Source: Planctomycetaceae bacterium
GTDB lineage: Bacteria; Planctomycetota; SZUA-567
DNA length: 36,392 nucleotides
Assembly: GCA_021201355.1 (NCBI GenBank)
Contig: JAJQFC010000017.1
Span: 1-36,392 of the forward strand
Direction of reading: 5' to 3'
The notes under the pieces were generated by a model. It made no database searches, was not told where the DNA came from, and saw only the letters and a program-made list of their open reading frames with translations. Position numbers and translations under genes: made by a program. Every line of letters starts with the position of its first letter. The first letter of the stretch is position 1. Below are positions 24,898 through 32,710 of this stretch, in pieces.

Positions 24898-25374
24898 ATG
24901 ACGGAACAGGCGAAGCGGCTCTGGATGGTGCTGTGTCTCTCGCTGACAGCGCTGGCGCTGTCGCTGCCGTCCTCTCCGCATGCGGCGGAATTCGACCTGG
25001 ACGGCGGATGGGTCGTCCTGCGCCAGCTCCAGTACTGCACCGGGTGCGGATCGGCCCTTCTCGTTACCCAGGTCCATCCCGGCAGCCATATCCGCTGTCC
25101 CGACTGCGGCAAGGAACAAACCCGCATCGCCTCCCAGTACGTCCTGAACCAGATGTACCAGCTCTGCACCCTATGCGGCGGTCCGTTGAACCACGAAGGC
25201 CATCACCCGGGAGACGTTGTCGAATGCGATACCTGCCACACCCGGCAGCCCCTGAGCCGCGATGTGTTCGCCCTTGCCCGCCACGACAACGGTCCCGGCT
25301 ACGCTCCGGGTCATCCGCCCGGAACCGGGAAAAAATCCTCCTCCTCTCGCCTGAACGCGACGACGCCAGGCTGA
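24898..25374 (+). CDS. Secreted double zinc-ribbon protein (likely N-terminal part of the next gene)
   Basis: The 158-aa frame has a Sec signal peptide (about 1-29, hydrophobic WMVLCLSLTALALSL then PHAA). Two zinc ribbons of identical spacing follow: C47-x2-C50-x16-C67-x2-C70 and C90-x2-C93-x16-C110-x2-C113. AAAGGAA lies 5 nt before the ATG. After residue 146 (KK at an A6 run, 25330-25335) the frame becomes Ser-rich and stops at 25374. A -1 shift at the A6 run would instead read KKILLLSPERDDARLTMIPL straight into the SurA-like frame, giving one exported protein of about 720 aa. I think the two ORFs were, or are, one gene. Confidence 0.8.
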   Translation: MTEQAKRLWMVLCLSLTALALSLPSSPHAAEFDLDGGWVVLRQLQYCTGCGSALLVTQVHPGSHIRCPDCGKEQTRIASQYVLNQMYQLCTLCGGPLNHEGHHPGDVVECDTCHTRQPLSRDVFALARHDNGPGYAPGHPPGTGKKSSSSRLNATTPG

Positions 25375-25376
25375 CC

Positions 25377-27059
25377 ATGATTCCCCTGGATGACGCTGAC
25401 GGCGACGCCGTGCCGCTGCCGCCCGACATTCCGGACCGCCCGGGCGACACCGGCCGGCCGCTTCTGGCCGCCGCCGGATCCGGGAACGCCGGTACGGCGG
25501 GGACTGCCGGCGGCGCGGCGGCGCGGCGCGACGCTGGGAACGGTTCAGGCCAGGCATCAGCCTTTTCCGGCTCCGACGGTCGGGCCGGACCCGACGGCTC
25601 GGCCGGGACACCCGCTCCAGGCGGTACCGTCGGCCGCGACCGGAGCGCCGGTTTGGCTTTTGGCGCTGCCGACGACGGACTCGATGTTGTGTCCGAAACC
25701 GTCATCCGTGAACAGGTTCTCCAGCGGCACGCCCCGCCCGAATGGGCGGAACGTGATGCCGCCGCCCGGCACCGGGACCGCCTCAGTCTGCCGGACGCGC
25801 CGGCGGAGGCGTACGCCGACGCGGCGTCCCGACCGGAAGACGGCGCCGGTTCTGCCGACCTTGCCGCTCTTCCGGGTGCGCGGGATCGGTCGGGCCGTCC
25901 GGATCGATCGCGGGTCGGCGTCCAGGCGGCGCGCGATTCCGCTGGCGGAACCGGGCCGGAAAGGCGCGAACCGGCACCGGGGACCGTCGTTACGGATGAA
26001 ACGGCGGCGGCGCGACGGGCCGCCGCTCCGGCCGCGACGCCGGCATCGGCAGCCGGCGGACGGCGCGAGGCGGGAACGGAACCGCCGCCGCCTCCGCCGT
26101 CCGGACGCGGGACGACGCAGGCCCTGGCGGTGCCGGCGGTGACGGCTGATCTGTTTGGCGGCCGCCGGGCCGGCGGTTCGGACGAACGGTATATATCCAC
26201 CGGGCCGGTGGTGGCGCGGGTCGACGGCGAACCGATTTACGCCCGGGATATCGACCGGGTGGTGGAACCGATTCTCGAACGTCTTCGCGGCCAGCCCGGC
26301 GTCGACAAGGCCGTCCTTGAATCCCGGGTCATGGATTTGCGGCGGGAGGTTCTGGAACGGCTAATTGACCGCGAGGTGGCGATGCGGGAAGCGGCGGCGA
26401 TCGGCTTCCGGCCCGATCCGACGGCGATACGCGAACGCGAACAGGAACTGGCGCAAATTCTCGCCGGCACCGGCGTCGACATCCGCTCCGAAGCGCGGCG
26501 CGACGTCATCATGCAGGAGATGCGCCGCCGTTATGCCGAAAAACCGGTGTCGGCGAATCCGCAGGCGGTCCGGGAGTTTTACCAGAACAACCGCGACAAA
26601 CTCGTTCAGCCGCGCAAGGTGGCTATCGACCAACTGGTCGTCTATGAAGACCGGAGCGGCCGGTCCGACCGGCGGAGCGCCCGGGAAATCGCCATGGAAA
26701 TCGCCGCCGCTCTCGAAAGCGGCCAGCGGTTCGACGCCCTACGGCAACGCCACGACGAGTTCTGGCACGCCGCCGGCCTCGCGTACGAGCCGCCGACGCT
26801 CCAGTTCGAGGCGGCGTACGCGCGGCAGGTTTTATTGTCGGCCGGCGATCTCCGGCGCGGCGCCGTGTTCGGTCCGGTGTTCATGAACGGGATGGTGTTG
26901 TTCGGGAAAATCACCGACGACCGCCCGGAAGGACCGGTCCCGTTTGAAGAGGTGGAAAAGGAAATCCGAAACCGCATCGAGGCGGAAGCGGTAGAGAAAA
27001 ACCTCGACGCCTGGCTGAAACGGCTGCGTCAGAAGACGAACATCGAAGTGTTTCTGTAA
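25377..27059 (+). CDS. SurA/PpiC-like periplasmic folding factor (likely C-terminal part)
   Basis: From ATG 25377 the product is 560 aa. Residues 1-270 are low-complexity Ala/Gly/Pro/Arg-rich. From about 277 comes a SurA N-terminal-type chaperone domain: GPVVARVDGEPIYARDIDRV, then LRREVLERLIDREVAMREAA. A poorly conserved PpiC rotamase-like region follows (REFYQNNRDKLVQPRKVAID, then FGPVFMNGMVLFGKITDDRP), ending FEEVEKEIRNRIEAEAVEKN. Such proteins chaperone outer-membrane proteins in the periplasm and need a signal peptide. This ORF alone has none, while the preceding frame does, supporting a single gene with a frameshift. The ATG lies 2 nt after the upstream stop with no clear Shine-Dalgarno site. 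Confidence 0.8.
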   Translation: MIPLDDADGDAVPLPPDIPDRPGDTGRPLLAAAGSGNAGTAGTAGGAAARRDAGNGSGQASAFSGSDGRAGPDGSAGTPAPGGTVGRDRSAGLAFGAADDGLDVVSETVIREQVLQRHAPPEWAERDAAARHRDRLSLPDAPAEAYADAASRPEDGAGSADLAALPGARDRSGRPDRSRVGVQAARDSAGGTGPERREPAPGTVVTDETAAARRAAAPAATPASAAGGRREAGTEPPPPPPSGRGTTQALAVPAVTADLFGGRRAGGSDERYISTGPVVARVDGEPIYARDIDRVVEPILERLRGQPGVDKAVLESRVMDLRREVLERLIDREVAMREAAAIGFRPDPTAIREREQELAQILAGTGVDIRSEARRDVIMQEMRRRYAEKPVSANPQAVREFYQNNRDKLVQPRKVAIDQLVVYEDRSGRSDRRSAREIAMEIAAALESGQRFDALRQRHDEFWHAAGLAYEPPTLQFEAAYARQVLLSAGDLRRGAVFGPVFMNGMVLFGKITDDRPEGPVPFEEVEKEIRNRIEAEAVEKNLDAWLKRLRQKTNIEVFL

Positions 27060-27152
27060 CAACGGCCGCTGCCGGGAAAGGGGCGGCGTTGCCGGCCCGG
27101 ACAGGCCATAATGCGGATAGACGCGCGGCACGTGACGTTATGTGCAATAAGG

Positions 27153-27186
27153 AAGTGGGTGAAACCGTTACGGCTTCACCCACTTT
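27153..27186. terminator. Bidirectional hairpin between convergent genes
   Basis: 11-bp stem AAGTGGGTGAA / TTCACCCACTT (27153-27163 with 27175-27185) plus inner CCG/CGG around TTA. It lies between the SurA-like gene and the NrdD-like gene; the T runs are weak on both sides. Confidence 0.7.
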
Positions 27187-27271
27187 CAATATCGGTACCG
27201 TTGCTGCGGGAAATCGACGCACTGACGACCCTGTACGAAGTGGTTCGACGGGAGCCGTGCCGGTGGCCGGT

Positions 27272-27592
27272 TTACTCAACGACGGCGTAGTTGCCTTTCT
27301 GGCGGTCTTTGAGTTCGCCGACCTTGGACTTGTTCCAGTTTTCGACCCGGCTGAAATAGCCGACCACGCGGGTCATGTGCTGCAGGACCTGGGGTTCCCG
27401 CTGGCCGGTGAGGACGTCCTGGAGGATTCCCCAGTCCGACTCTTCGATGGCTTCGACGGGAAGCTTGGTCATGAGGTCATTTTTGGTGTACTTGACGATG
27501 ACGGACGACTTGCCTTCCTGGCAAGTGTCGATGCCGATGCCTTCAAGTTCCGGGTGGTTCTGGACAGCGTCAAAAAACGAGGTCATTTCCAT
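27272..27592 (-). CDS. Short stand-alone NrdD-like (anaerobic ribonucleotide reductase C-terminal) protein
   Basis: 106 aa. The C-terminal third, TRVVGYFSRVENWNKSKVGE then LKDRQKGNYAV (74-104), resembles the very C-terminus of class III ribonucleotide reductase NrdD, where the glycyl radical sits in an RV(V/C)GY motif; here G78. The catalytic ATP-cone and barrel domains and the zinc cysteines are missing. The N-terminal 70 residues resemble nothing I know. AAGGAG lies 8 nt before the ATG, so it is not a random remnant. Two NrdR-like boxes overlap its promoter. It could be a spare radical-bearing module, comparable in idea to GrcA for pyruvate formate-lyase, or a truncated relic; the intact promoter favours a functional gene. 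Confidence 0.78.
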   Translation of the reverse strand: MEMTSFFDAVQNHPELEGIGIDTCQEGKSSVIVKYTKNDLMTKLPVEAIEESDWGILQDVLTGQREPQVLQHMTRVVGYFSRVENWNKSKVGELKDRQKGNYAVVE

Positions 27593-27615
27593 GGTGCGGT
27601 CTCCTTTTCCGTTCT

Positions 27616-27660
27616 CAGTATATAGTAACCTATCATACTATATATGGTAATCATTTCCAA
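27616..27660 (-). promoter_or_regulatory. Promoter with two NrdR-like boxes
   Basis: Minus-strand promoter: TTGGAA (27655-27660), 17 nt, TATGAT (27632-27637, 5 of 6). Plus-strand cores CTATATATGG (27638-27647) and CAGTATATAG (27616-27625) each match the NrdR core CWATATATWG at 9 of 10 positions. They are 22 bp apart, about two helical turns. One box overlaps the spacer next to the -10; the other lies near the start site. Arms TATATAGTA and TACTATATA also form an inverted repeat. Confidence 0.6.
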
Positions 27661-27907
27661 AAATACGTCAATATCTTGTGGGTTGCAGGAGTAGTTGTAC
27701 ATTTCCGGTTCGAGTTGTCAAGACCCTTTAGAACGATTCCGCCGCCAAAGAATTCGGGATTGGTTCTAAGCCCGGATTTTGAATCGGGTTGGGTCGCTAA
27801 AAAATTTTCTGGAGTTTCCGGTACGGCGTCGGGGTGGCGCCGATGCCTGATCGCCCCGCGAAAGCATTGACATTTCACTGCCGCCCGCTATAGTAAAGAG
27901 TCCCACT

Positions 27908-27993
27908 GCCGGGATGGTGGAATGGCATACACGCGGGTTTCAAAAACCCGTGGGCGCAAGCCCGTGAGGGTTCGACCCCCTCTCCCGGCACCA
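27908..27993 (+). tRNA. tRNA-Leu (anticodon CAA)
   Basis: 86 nt including an encoded CCA. The acceptor stem is GCCGGGA / TCCCGGC with discriminator A. The anticodon stem CGGGT / ACCCG carries loop TTCAAAA, so the anticodon is CAA (27941-27943), reading UUG. A long class II variable arm (TGGGCGCAAGCCCGT region) and the T-loop GGTTCGACCCC fit leucine. Confidence 0.96.
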
Positions 27994-28006
27994 GTTCAAC
28001 AATCAA

Positions 28007-28040
28007 GCCCTTCGGCGATGACGCCGAAGGGCATTCGTTA
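28007..28040 (+). terminator. Terminator after tRNA-Leu
   Basis: Perfect 11-bp stem GCCCTTCGGCG / CGCCGAAGGGC (28007-28017 with 28022-28032), ATGA loop, then ATTCGTTATG. Confidence 0.8.
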
Positions 28041-28079
28041 TGTAATAAATTTCTGTATGCGAAACGGTCTAAAACCATT

Positions 28080-28508
28080 TCAATCCAAAATGATTTCGTC
28101 TGTCACCTCAAACTCATTTGCCGATATTGTTTTTCTTACCATACAAATAGACAGCGATTTGAAGCACTTAAGAACGTCAATTGCGTTTAATGTTTTATGA
28201 TAGATCTTAACCGGCAGCACCCCATTATTATTCCGAAGAAAACTATTAAATTCATCTGCCGATGAGGCAGGACATTTGGACTTGTCAAGCATCCTAACCT
28301 CAACAGATATTTCGGAGGCACTTTCCACGCAGCCTTCATCGTATCCGTAAGACAAAGAAACCCCGACAGGTTCTTCACTTGGATCGAATCCCATTTGTTT
28401 CACAGCAGAATGAATGGAATTACCTAAGTGATCCGCTATATCCCCTGCAGCTTCACCATGCATATCACCATATTGGACATTCATCGCTTTGACAGGATTT
28501 ATAATCAT
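28080..28508 (-). CDS. Hypothetical protein, AT-rich orphan gene
   Basis: Not recognised. The 142-aa product has no signal peptide, membrane segment or known motif; five cysteines are scattered (CVES, KCPAS, KCFKS, ICMV). The N-terminus MIINPVKAMNVQYGDMHGEA is followed by mixed alpha/beta-looking sequence. GGAG lies 7 nt before the ATG, which supports a real gene. The coding sequence is visibly AT-richer than everything around it and uses codons such as TTA, AAA and ATA that the neighbours avoid. It sits just behind tRNA-Leu, pointing to horizontal acquisition. No integrase or duplicated tRNA end was found. Confidence 0.72.
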   Translation of the reverse strand: MIINPVKAMNVQYGDMHGEAAGDIADHLGNSIHSAVKQMGFDPSEEPVGVSLSYGYDEGCVESASEISVEVRMLDKSKCPASSADEFNSFLRNNNGVLPVKIYHKTLNAIDVLKCFKSLSICMVRKTISANEFEVTDEIILD

Positions 28509-28800
28509 CTAATTCTCCAAAAAGATTTTTAATCAGTTTACAGTTAAACATGAAAGATACAATTAAATAATCGAATGTGAAACAAGTATAGATGTGAGTT
28601 AGGTACGAAACCAATTCTATTCGTAATTAGACCCCGCGCCGCCTTAATTGGAATACTTATCCATACGGCACTAGCGGAGGGTTCTGGCGAGGATTCCCCG
28701 TAGGTGTTCGGGAATCTGTCAATTGTGTACTTTATGTTTCTGGCCGATCCCTTCGCTAATAAATGATTGGCGTAAGTCCTGACTTACAAATGGGTGCTAC
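28509..28800. other. AT-rich intergenic stretch
   Basis: About 290 nt continuing the AT-rich island around the orphan gene. I see no gene, RNA or clear promoter in it. Confidence 0.4.
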
Positions 28801-28875
28801 AAAAAGCGGCAGCCCGGACGCGGAGCGCAAAGGGCTTCCAGGCCCCTCTCCCCGCATGCCTCATCCGGGACTGCC
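28801..28875 (-). terminator. Terminator of the sugar-acid operon
   Basis: On the minus strand GGCAG and CCCGGA pair with TCCGGG and CTGCC (28864-28875 with 28808-28818, one bulged base), with an inner GGGC/GCCC hairpin. GC and five T residues follow (plus-strand A 28801-28805). It lies about 40 nt after the KduD-like gene. Confidence 0.65.
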
Positions 28876-28913
28876 ACCGAAGTATGGCGGTTCATACTAT
28901 CTGGTCTGGTCGA

Positions 28914-29684
28914 CTATTTGACCAGATACCCGCCATCCACCGGGATGATCGCGCCGCCCAGGTAGTCGCTGGCGCTGGAGGCGAGGAAAATGGTGGCGCC
29001 TTTCATGTCCTGCGGCTTGCCCCAGCGGCCGGCGGGGATGCGCGCCATTATCTGCTGGCCGCGTTCGGGGTCGTGGACGAGGGCGTCGCACATGTCGGTG
29101 TGCATGTAGCCGGGAGCGATGGCGTTGACGTTGATGCCGCGCCCGAACCAGTCGTTCGACAGTTCCCGGGTCAACTGGGTGACGCCGCCCTTGGCCGCCG
29201 TGTAGGCGGGGACGGTTTGGCCGCCGAAATGGCAGACCATCGAACTGATGTTGATGATCTTTCCCCGGCCCTTCTTCAGCATGATTTGGCCCGCCTTCTG
29301 GCACTGAATAAAGACGGCATGGAGATTGATATTCAAAACCTCGTCCCACTCGTCCAGCGGGAACACTTCGGCCGAATGCCTCCGCTGGATGCCGGCCGCC
29401 GTGCACAGGATGTCAATGTCGCCGCCCAGAAGATCCACCGCCTGGTCGAAGGATGAAAACACTTCGGCCCGGTTCCGCAGATCCGCCTTTACCGCGTGGC
29501 AGGTAAAGCCGCGCGCGGCGAATTCGTCCCGGGAGGCGAACACGGCGTCGGACGACCCGATTATCACCGTCTCACAGCCGGCCTCCATCAAGCCTTCCGC
29601 CATGCCGTGGCCCAGTCCCCGCGTCCCGCCGGTGACAATCGCCTTTTTTCCGTCGATGCGGAATATATCGTAAATGCTGTTCAT
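28914..29684 (-). CDS. KduD-like short-chain dehydrogenase (2-keto-3-deoxygluconate family)
   Basis: 256-aa classical SDR. TGGTRGLG (18-25) binds NAD(P), and the tetrad N120, S148, Y161, K165 is complete (LNINLHAVF, NISSM, YTAAK). Long stretches follow KduD: INVNAIAPGYMHTD, RIPAGRWGKPQDMKG, FLASSASDYLGGAIIPVDGG. KduD interconverts 2,5-diketo-3-deoxygluconate and 2-keto-3-deoxygluconate; gluconate 5-dehydrogenases share this pattern, so a hexonate 5-dehydrogenase role is the alternative. CGGAGAG precedes the ATG. It is the last gene of the sugar-acid operon, 45 nt after the zinc dehydrogenase. Confidence 0.9.
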   Translation of the reverse strand: MNSIYDIFRIDGKKAIVTGGTRGLGHGMAEGLMEAGCETVIIGSSDAVFASRDEFAARGFTCHAVKADLRNRAEVFSSFDQAVDLLGGDIDILCTAAGIQRRHSAEVFPLDEWDEVLNINLHAVFIQCQKAGQIMLKKGRGKIINISSMVCHFGGQTVPAYTAAKGGVTQLTRELSNDWFGRGINVNAIAPGYMHTDMCDALVHDPERGQQIMARIPAGRWGKPQDMKGATIFLASSASDYLGGAIIPVDGGYLVK

Positions 29685-29729
29685 GTACTCTCCGTTTCCG
29701 CACTTCTTTCTTCCAGTGGTGCGTCGATC

Positions 29730-30758
29730 CTATTCGTCAAAGAGAATGACCATCTTCTTTACCTCCGGACTCGGGTTGTCCATGTGGTGGAAGACCTGGT
29801 CGATTTCCGAAAATTTGATGAAGGTGGTGGCGATGCCTTCGAGGGTGAAGGCGTGGTTCTTGAATTTTTCAATCGTCGGCTCGAACTGGTAGCAGGACAT
29901 TCGGGAACCGATGAGGTCGAGTTCCCGCTGGTCGATCATCGCCTGGATGATGGCTTCCGGCTCGGTGCAGAAGCCGAGAGAGACGACGCGGCCGGCGTTC
30001 CGCATGATGCCCGGTTCGAACAGGCTGGTCAGGGAACCCCTGAAACAGGCGGCGTCGAAGGCGAGGGAGATGCCTTTTCCCTTGGTGATTTCCCGAATCC
30101 GCTCGACGACGTTTTCCTTTTTCGTGTTGATGGTGAAGTCGGCGCCGTAGCCCTTGGCCCGGGCGAGGGAATCGTCGTTGACGTCGGAAATGATGACGGT
30201 GGCGCCGGCCGCCTTCGCGGTCTGGAGAATAATGGAGCCGATGGTGCCGGCGCCAAGGATGTAGACGATGTCGTCCTTCATAAGCCGGCCGCGCCGCGTG
30301 CAGTGGCCGCCAATGGCGAACGGTTCAATAAGGGCGGCGTCCTTCCAGGGGATGTCTTTCGGGATGACGTAGACGTCCGTTTCCGGGGCGGTGAAGTATT
30401 CCCGCCAGCCGCCGTCGGTCCCGCTGCCGCGAACCAGGACGTTTTCGCAGACGTTTTCGCGGCCGATTGTGCATTGGTAGCATTCGCCGCAGGTCAGTAT
30501 CAGGTCGACCGCGACATGGTCGCCCTCCCGCACCCGCGTGACCTTGGGCCCGACCTTGGCGATGACGCCGACGTTTTCGTGGCCGGGAATGCGGGGATAG
30601 GTGGAACAGGGATTTGTGCCGTGGTAAATGTGGAAGTCCGAACCGCAGACGCCCGCCGCCTTCATCTGGATGAGGACGTCGTGGTCGTCGGTGATTTCCG
30701 GAACAGGCACCGTCTGCACTTCGTAGACGTGCGGTCTGGTGACGATAATCTGTTTCAT
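29730..30758 (-). CDS. Zinc-dependent hexonate dehydrogenase (RspB/LgoD/L-gulonate 5-dehydrogenase-like)
   Basis: 342-aa medium-chain dehydrogenase. Catalytic zinc ligands are C38 (GVCGSDFH), H60-E61 (GHENVG) and E145 (LIEPF). Structural zinc ligands are C90, C93, C96 and C104 (CGECYQCTIGRENVC). The cofactor motif is GAGTIG (169-174). The sequence resembles RspB and LgoD, which oxidise L-gulonate or L-galactonate at C5 to fructuronate or tagaturonate. Pairing with a RspA/ManD-type dehydratase in the same operon supports L-gulonate to D-fructuronate. A strong terminator-like hairpin lies directly before its Shine-Dalgarno (AAGAGA), so its expression may be attenuated relative to the transporter. 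Confidence 0.9.
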   Translation of the reverse strand: MKQIIVTRPHVYEVQTVPVPEITDDHDVLIQMKAAGVCGSDFHIYHGTNPCSTYPRIPGHENVGVIAKVGPKVTRVREGDHVAVDLILTCGECYQCTIGRENVCENVLVRGSGTDGGWREYFTAPETDVYVIPKDIPWKDAALIEPFAIGGHCTRRGRLMKDDIVYILGAGTIGSIILQTAKAAGATVIISDVNDDSLARAKGYGADFTINTKKENVVERIREITKGKGISLAFDAACFRGSLTSLFEPGIMRNAGRVVSLGFCTEPEAIIQAMIDQRELDLIGSRMSCYQFEPTIEKFKNHAFTLEGIATTFIKFSEIDQVFHHMDNPSPEVKKMVILFDE

Positions 30759-30770
30759 ACGGTCTCTTTC

Positions 30771-30839
30771 AAAAAGGGCTGTTTCATTCCTTCGTGACGG
30801 CGGTCAGGACGACGGCCTGGCAAAGGAACGAAACAGCCC
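30771..30839 (-). terminator. Terminator/attenuator between dctM and the dehydrogenase
   Basis: On the minus strand GGGCTGTTTC and, after a C/A mismatch, TTCCTT pair with AAGGAA and GAAACAGCCC (30776-30792 with 30823-30839). Five T residues follow (plus-strand A 30771-30775). The tail ends 12 nt before the dehydrogenase start. Confidence 0.8.
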
Positions 30840-30869
30840 GTCATAACGGATTGTTAATATAGTTCCTTA

Positions 30870-32156
30870 TCACCCGGATACCAGCCGCGGCAATGCCAGT
30901 GAGAACCAGGGGACAAAGGCGAAGAGGGCGGCACAGGCGACTTCCACACTGACGAAAGGAATGAGTTGTCTGGCTACCCTGCTGACCGGTTGTCCGGACA
31001 AGCCGCAGGTGACGAACATGGTGGTGCCAAACGGCGGGGTGGCCTGGCCGAGGGCGAGAAGGAACACAAACACCAGGCCGAAATGGACCGGGTCAATCCC
31101 AAAGCTGGCAGCGATGGGCGCGAGAATCGGGCCGAGGATAAGATTGGTGGCGCCGACTTCCAGGAACATTCCGCAAATAAGCAGAAGGACGAGGATAAGA
31201 ACCCAGAAGATGTACTTGTCGCTGGCGAGCGCCATGAACGCTTCGGTGACAAATACCGGAATCCGGTAATGCGTTATCAGGTAGCCGAACATCTGGGCGG
31301 TGACGACGAGGAACATGAGGCTGGCCGTTGAGACGGCGGTTTCCTTGACGATATGCCAGATCTCGAACCCGGTGATTTCCCGGTAGATGGCCAGGCAGAC
31401 GATGAATCCGTAGAAGACGGCGACGACGGCGGATTCGGTGGGGGTGAAGATGCCCGCGTAAATGCCGCCGAGAATAATGAGCGGCATAATGAGCGCCCAC
31501 ACCGCGCTCTTGAAGGTGCGGAGGAAGTTTATGAAGGAGAAGCGGTCGCCGATGGGGAAATCGCTCGTCTTCGCCTTGACGAAGGCGTACAGGCAGAGGG
31601 CGACGCCGGTGATGATGCCCGGGATGACGCCGGCGATGAGAAGTTTCGCCACCGACACGCCGGTGATGTTCCCGTAAATCACCATGACGGTGCTCGGCGG
31701 AATGACGATGCCCAACGTGCCGCCGATGGCCTGGGTGGCGGCGGCGTAGTCGGCGGGATATTTTCGTTTGGTCATCTCCGGATACATCAGGCCGCCGATG
31801 GCGGCGGTGGTGGCGACGGACGAACCGGAAATGGCGGCGAAGAAGGTGCAGGCGACAATCGACACGAGGGAGATGCCGCCGGACACCCAGCCGACCAGGG
31901 AATCGGCGAAGGCGACCAGCCGTTTCGACAGTCCGCCCTTGGCCATGACGTCGCCGGCCAGGAAGAAAGCGGGGAGGGCGAGCATGGCGAAGTTGTCGCA
32001 GCCGACGAAGATCTTCTGCGACAGGAGGGAAAACGTCAGGTAGGGATCGAGGTAAATCGCCGTGCAGCAGGCGAGGCCGAGGCACCAGGTGATGGGCACG
32101 CCGAGAGCCATGGTGGCCAGGAGCACGATAACCATAAGGGACGCGGATAACGGCAT
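30870..32156 (-). CDS. dctM: TRAP transporter large permease DctM
   Basis: 428-aa large membrane subunit of a tripartite ATP-independent periplasmic (TRAP) importer, with about 11-12 membrane helices. Family segments are present: LPAFFLAGDVMAKGGLSKRL, FFAAISGSSVATTAAIGGLM, GGTLGIVIPPSTVMVIYG and FGLVFVFLLALGQATPPFGT. AAGGAG lies 7 nt before ATG 32156, which is 2 nt after the DctQ stop. Together with DctQ it uses the ion gradient to import the ligand delivered by DctP, probably a sugar acid given the neighbouring enzymes. Confidence 0.95.
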   Translation of the reverse strand: MPLSASLMVIVLLATMALGVPITWCLGLACCTAIYLDPYLTFSLLSQKIFVGCDNFAMLALPAFFLAGDVMAKGGLSKRLVAFADSLVGWVSGGISLVSIVACTFFAAISGSSVATTAAIGGLMYPEMTKRKYPADYAAATQAIGGTLGIVIPPSTVMVIYGNITGVSVAKLLIAGVIPGIITGVALCLYAFVKAKTSDFPIGDRFSFINFLRTFKSAVWALIMPLIILGGIYAGIFTPTESAVVAVFYGFIVCLAIYREITGFEIWHIVKETAVSTASLMFLVVTAQMFGYLITHYRIPVFVTEAFMALASDKYIFWVLILVLLLICGMFLEVGATNLILGPILAPIAASFGIDPVHFGLVFVFLLALGQATPPFGTTMFVTCGLSGQPVSRVARQLIPFVSVEVACAALFAFVPWFSLALPRLVSG

Positions 32157-32158
32157 GT

Positions 32159-32650
32159 CTATTCTCCTTCCCGTGCGGGTTTGGCCGTGAAGCGGGAAAG
32201 TATTTTCAAGACGATGGAAACCACCGCCAGAGCGAAGCCGATAAACAGGATCATGTACATCCAGTTCATGGGAAGCTGGAGGGCGGGACTTTTCTGGAAC
32301 TTGCCGATGCGGATCATCGGGAGGGTGCTGTAGGTGAACATGATGGCGACGACGAGCGCGACCAGGTCACGGAACACCACCATGATCGGCTTCATGCGGG
32401 CGGGCAGGAAGTTGTCGATGACGTCGATTCTGACGAAGTTCTCCCGGGTGATACCGATGTTGATGCCGAGCAGAATCATGAGGACGAACAGGTAGCGGGA
32501 CAACTCCTCCGACCAGGGAAGACTGTAGAAAATGACATATCGGGTAAAGGTCTGCAGGAGGATGATGGTCAGGAGGACCATGAGGGCCAGGCCGATTACC
32601 CAGTTGATGAACCGCTGCAATTTTTGATGCAGGCTGAATAGAGTGGACAT
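32159..32650 (-). CDS. dctQ: TRAP transporter small permease DctQ
   Basis: 163-aa small membrane subunit with four helices, including FINWVIGLALMVLLTIILLQ, the conserved YSLPWSEELSRYLFVLMILL, and ILFIGFALAVVSIVL. The start is ATG 32650, with GGAG 5 nt upstream. The longer frame from 32704 runs through the intercistronic hairpin and adds a Pro/Arg-rich stretch, so it is rejected. It sits between dctP and dctM in the usual order. Confidence 0.92.
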   Translation of the reverse strand: MSTLFSLHQKLQRFINWVIGLALMVLLTIILLQTFTRYVIFYSLPWSEELSRYLFVLMILLGINIGITRENFVRIDVIDNFLPARMKPIMVVFRDLVALVVAIMFTYSTLPMIRIGKFQKSPALQLPMNWMYMILFIGFALAVVSIVLKILSRFTAKPAREGE

Positions 32651-32669
32651 CTCGTCTCCAAAAATGGAA

Positions 32670-32703
32670 TGAACCCGCGCCGGAGGTATCCGGCGCGGGT
32701 TCA
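32670..32703 (-). terminator. Intercistronic hairpin after dctP
   Basis: Perfect 15-bp stem TGAACCCGCGCCGGA / TCCGGCGCGGGTTCA (32670-32684 with 32689-32703), GGTA loop, no T run. Its position right after the binding-protein stop suggests mRNA stabilisation, giving more DctP than membrane subunits. Confidence 0.75.
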
Positions 32704-32710
32704 CAGCGAC

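Noticed and set aside
27994-28900. Integrated element bounded by a tRNA-Leu duplication
   Set aside because: No second copy of the tRNA 3' end and no integrase gene were found in the window.
29496-30797. 433-aa plus-strand frame opposite the two dehydrogenases
   Set aside because: Antisense shadow; His/Asp/Gly-rich composition typical of GC-rich reverse frames.
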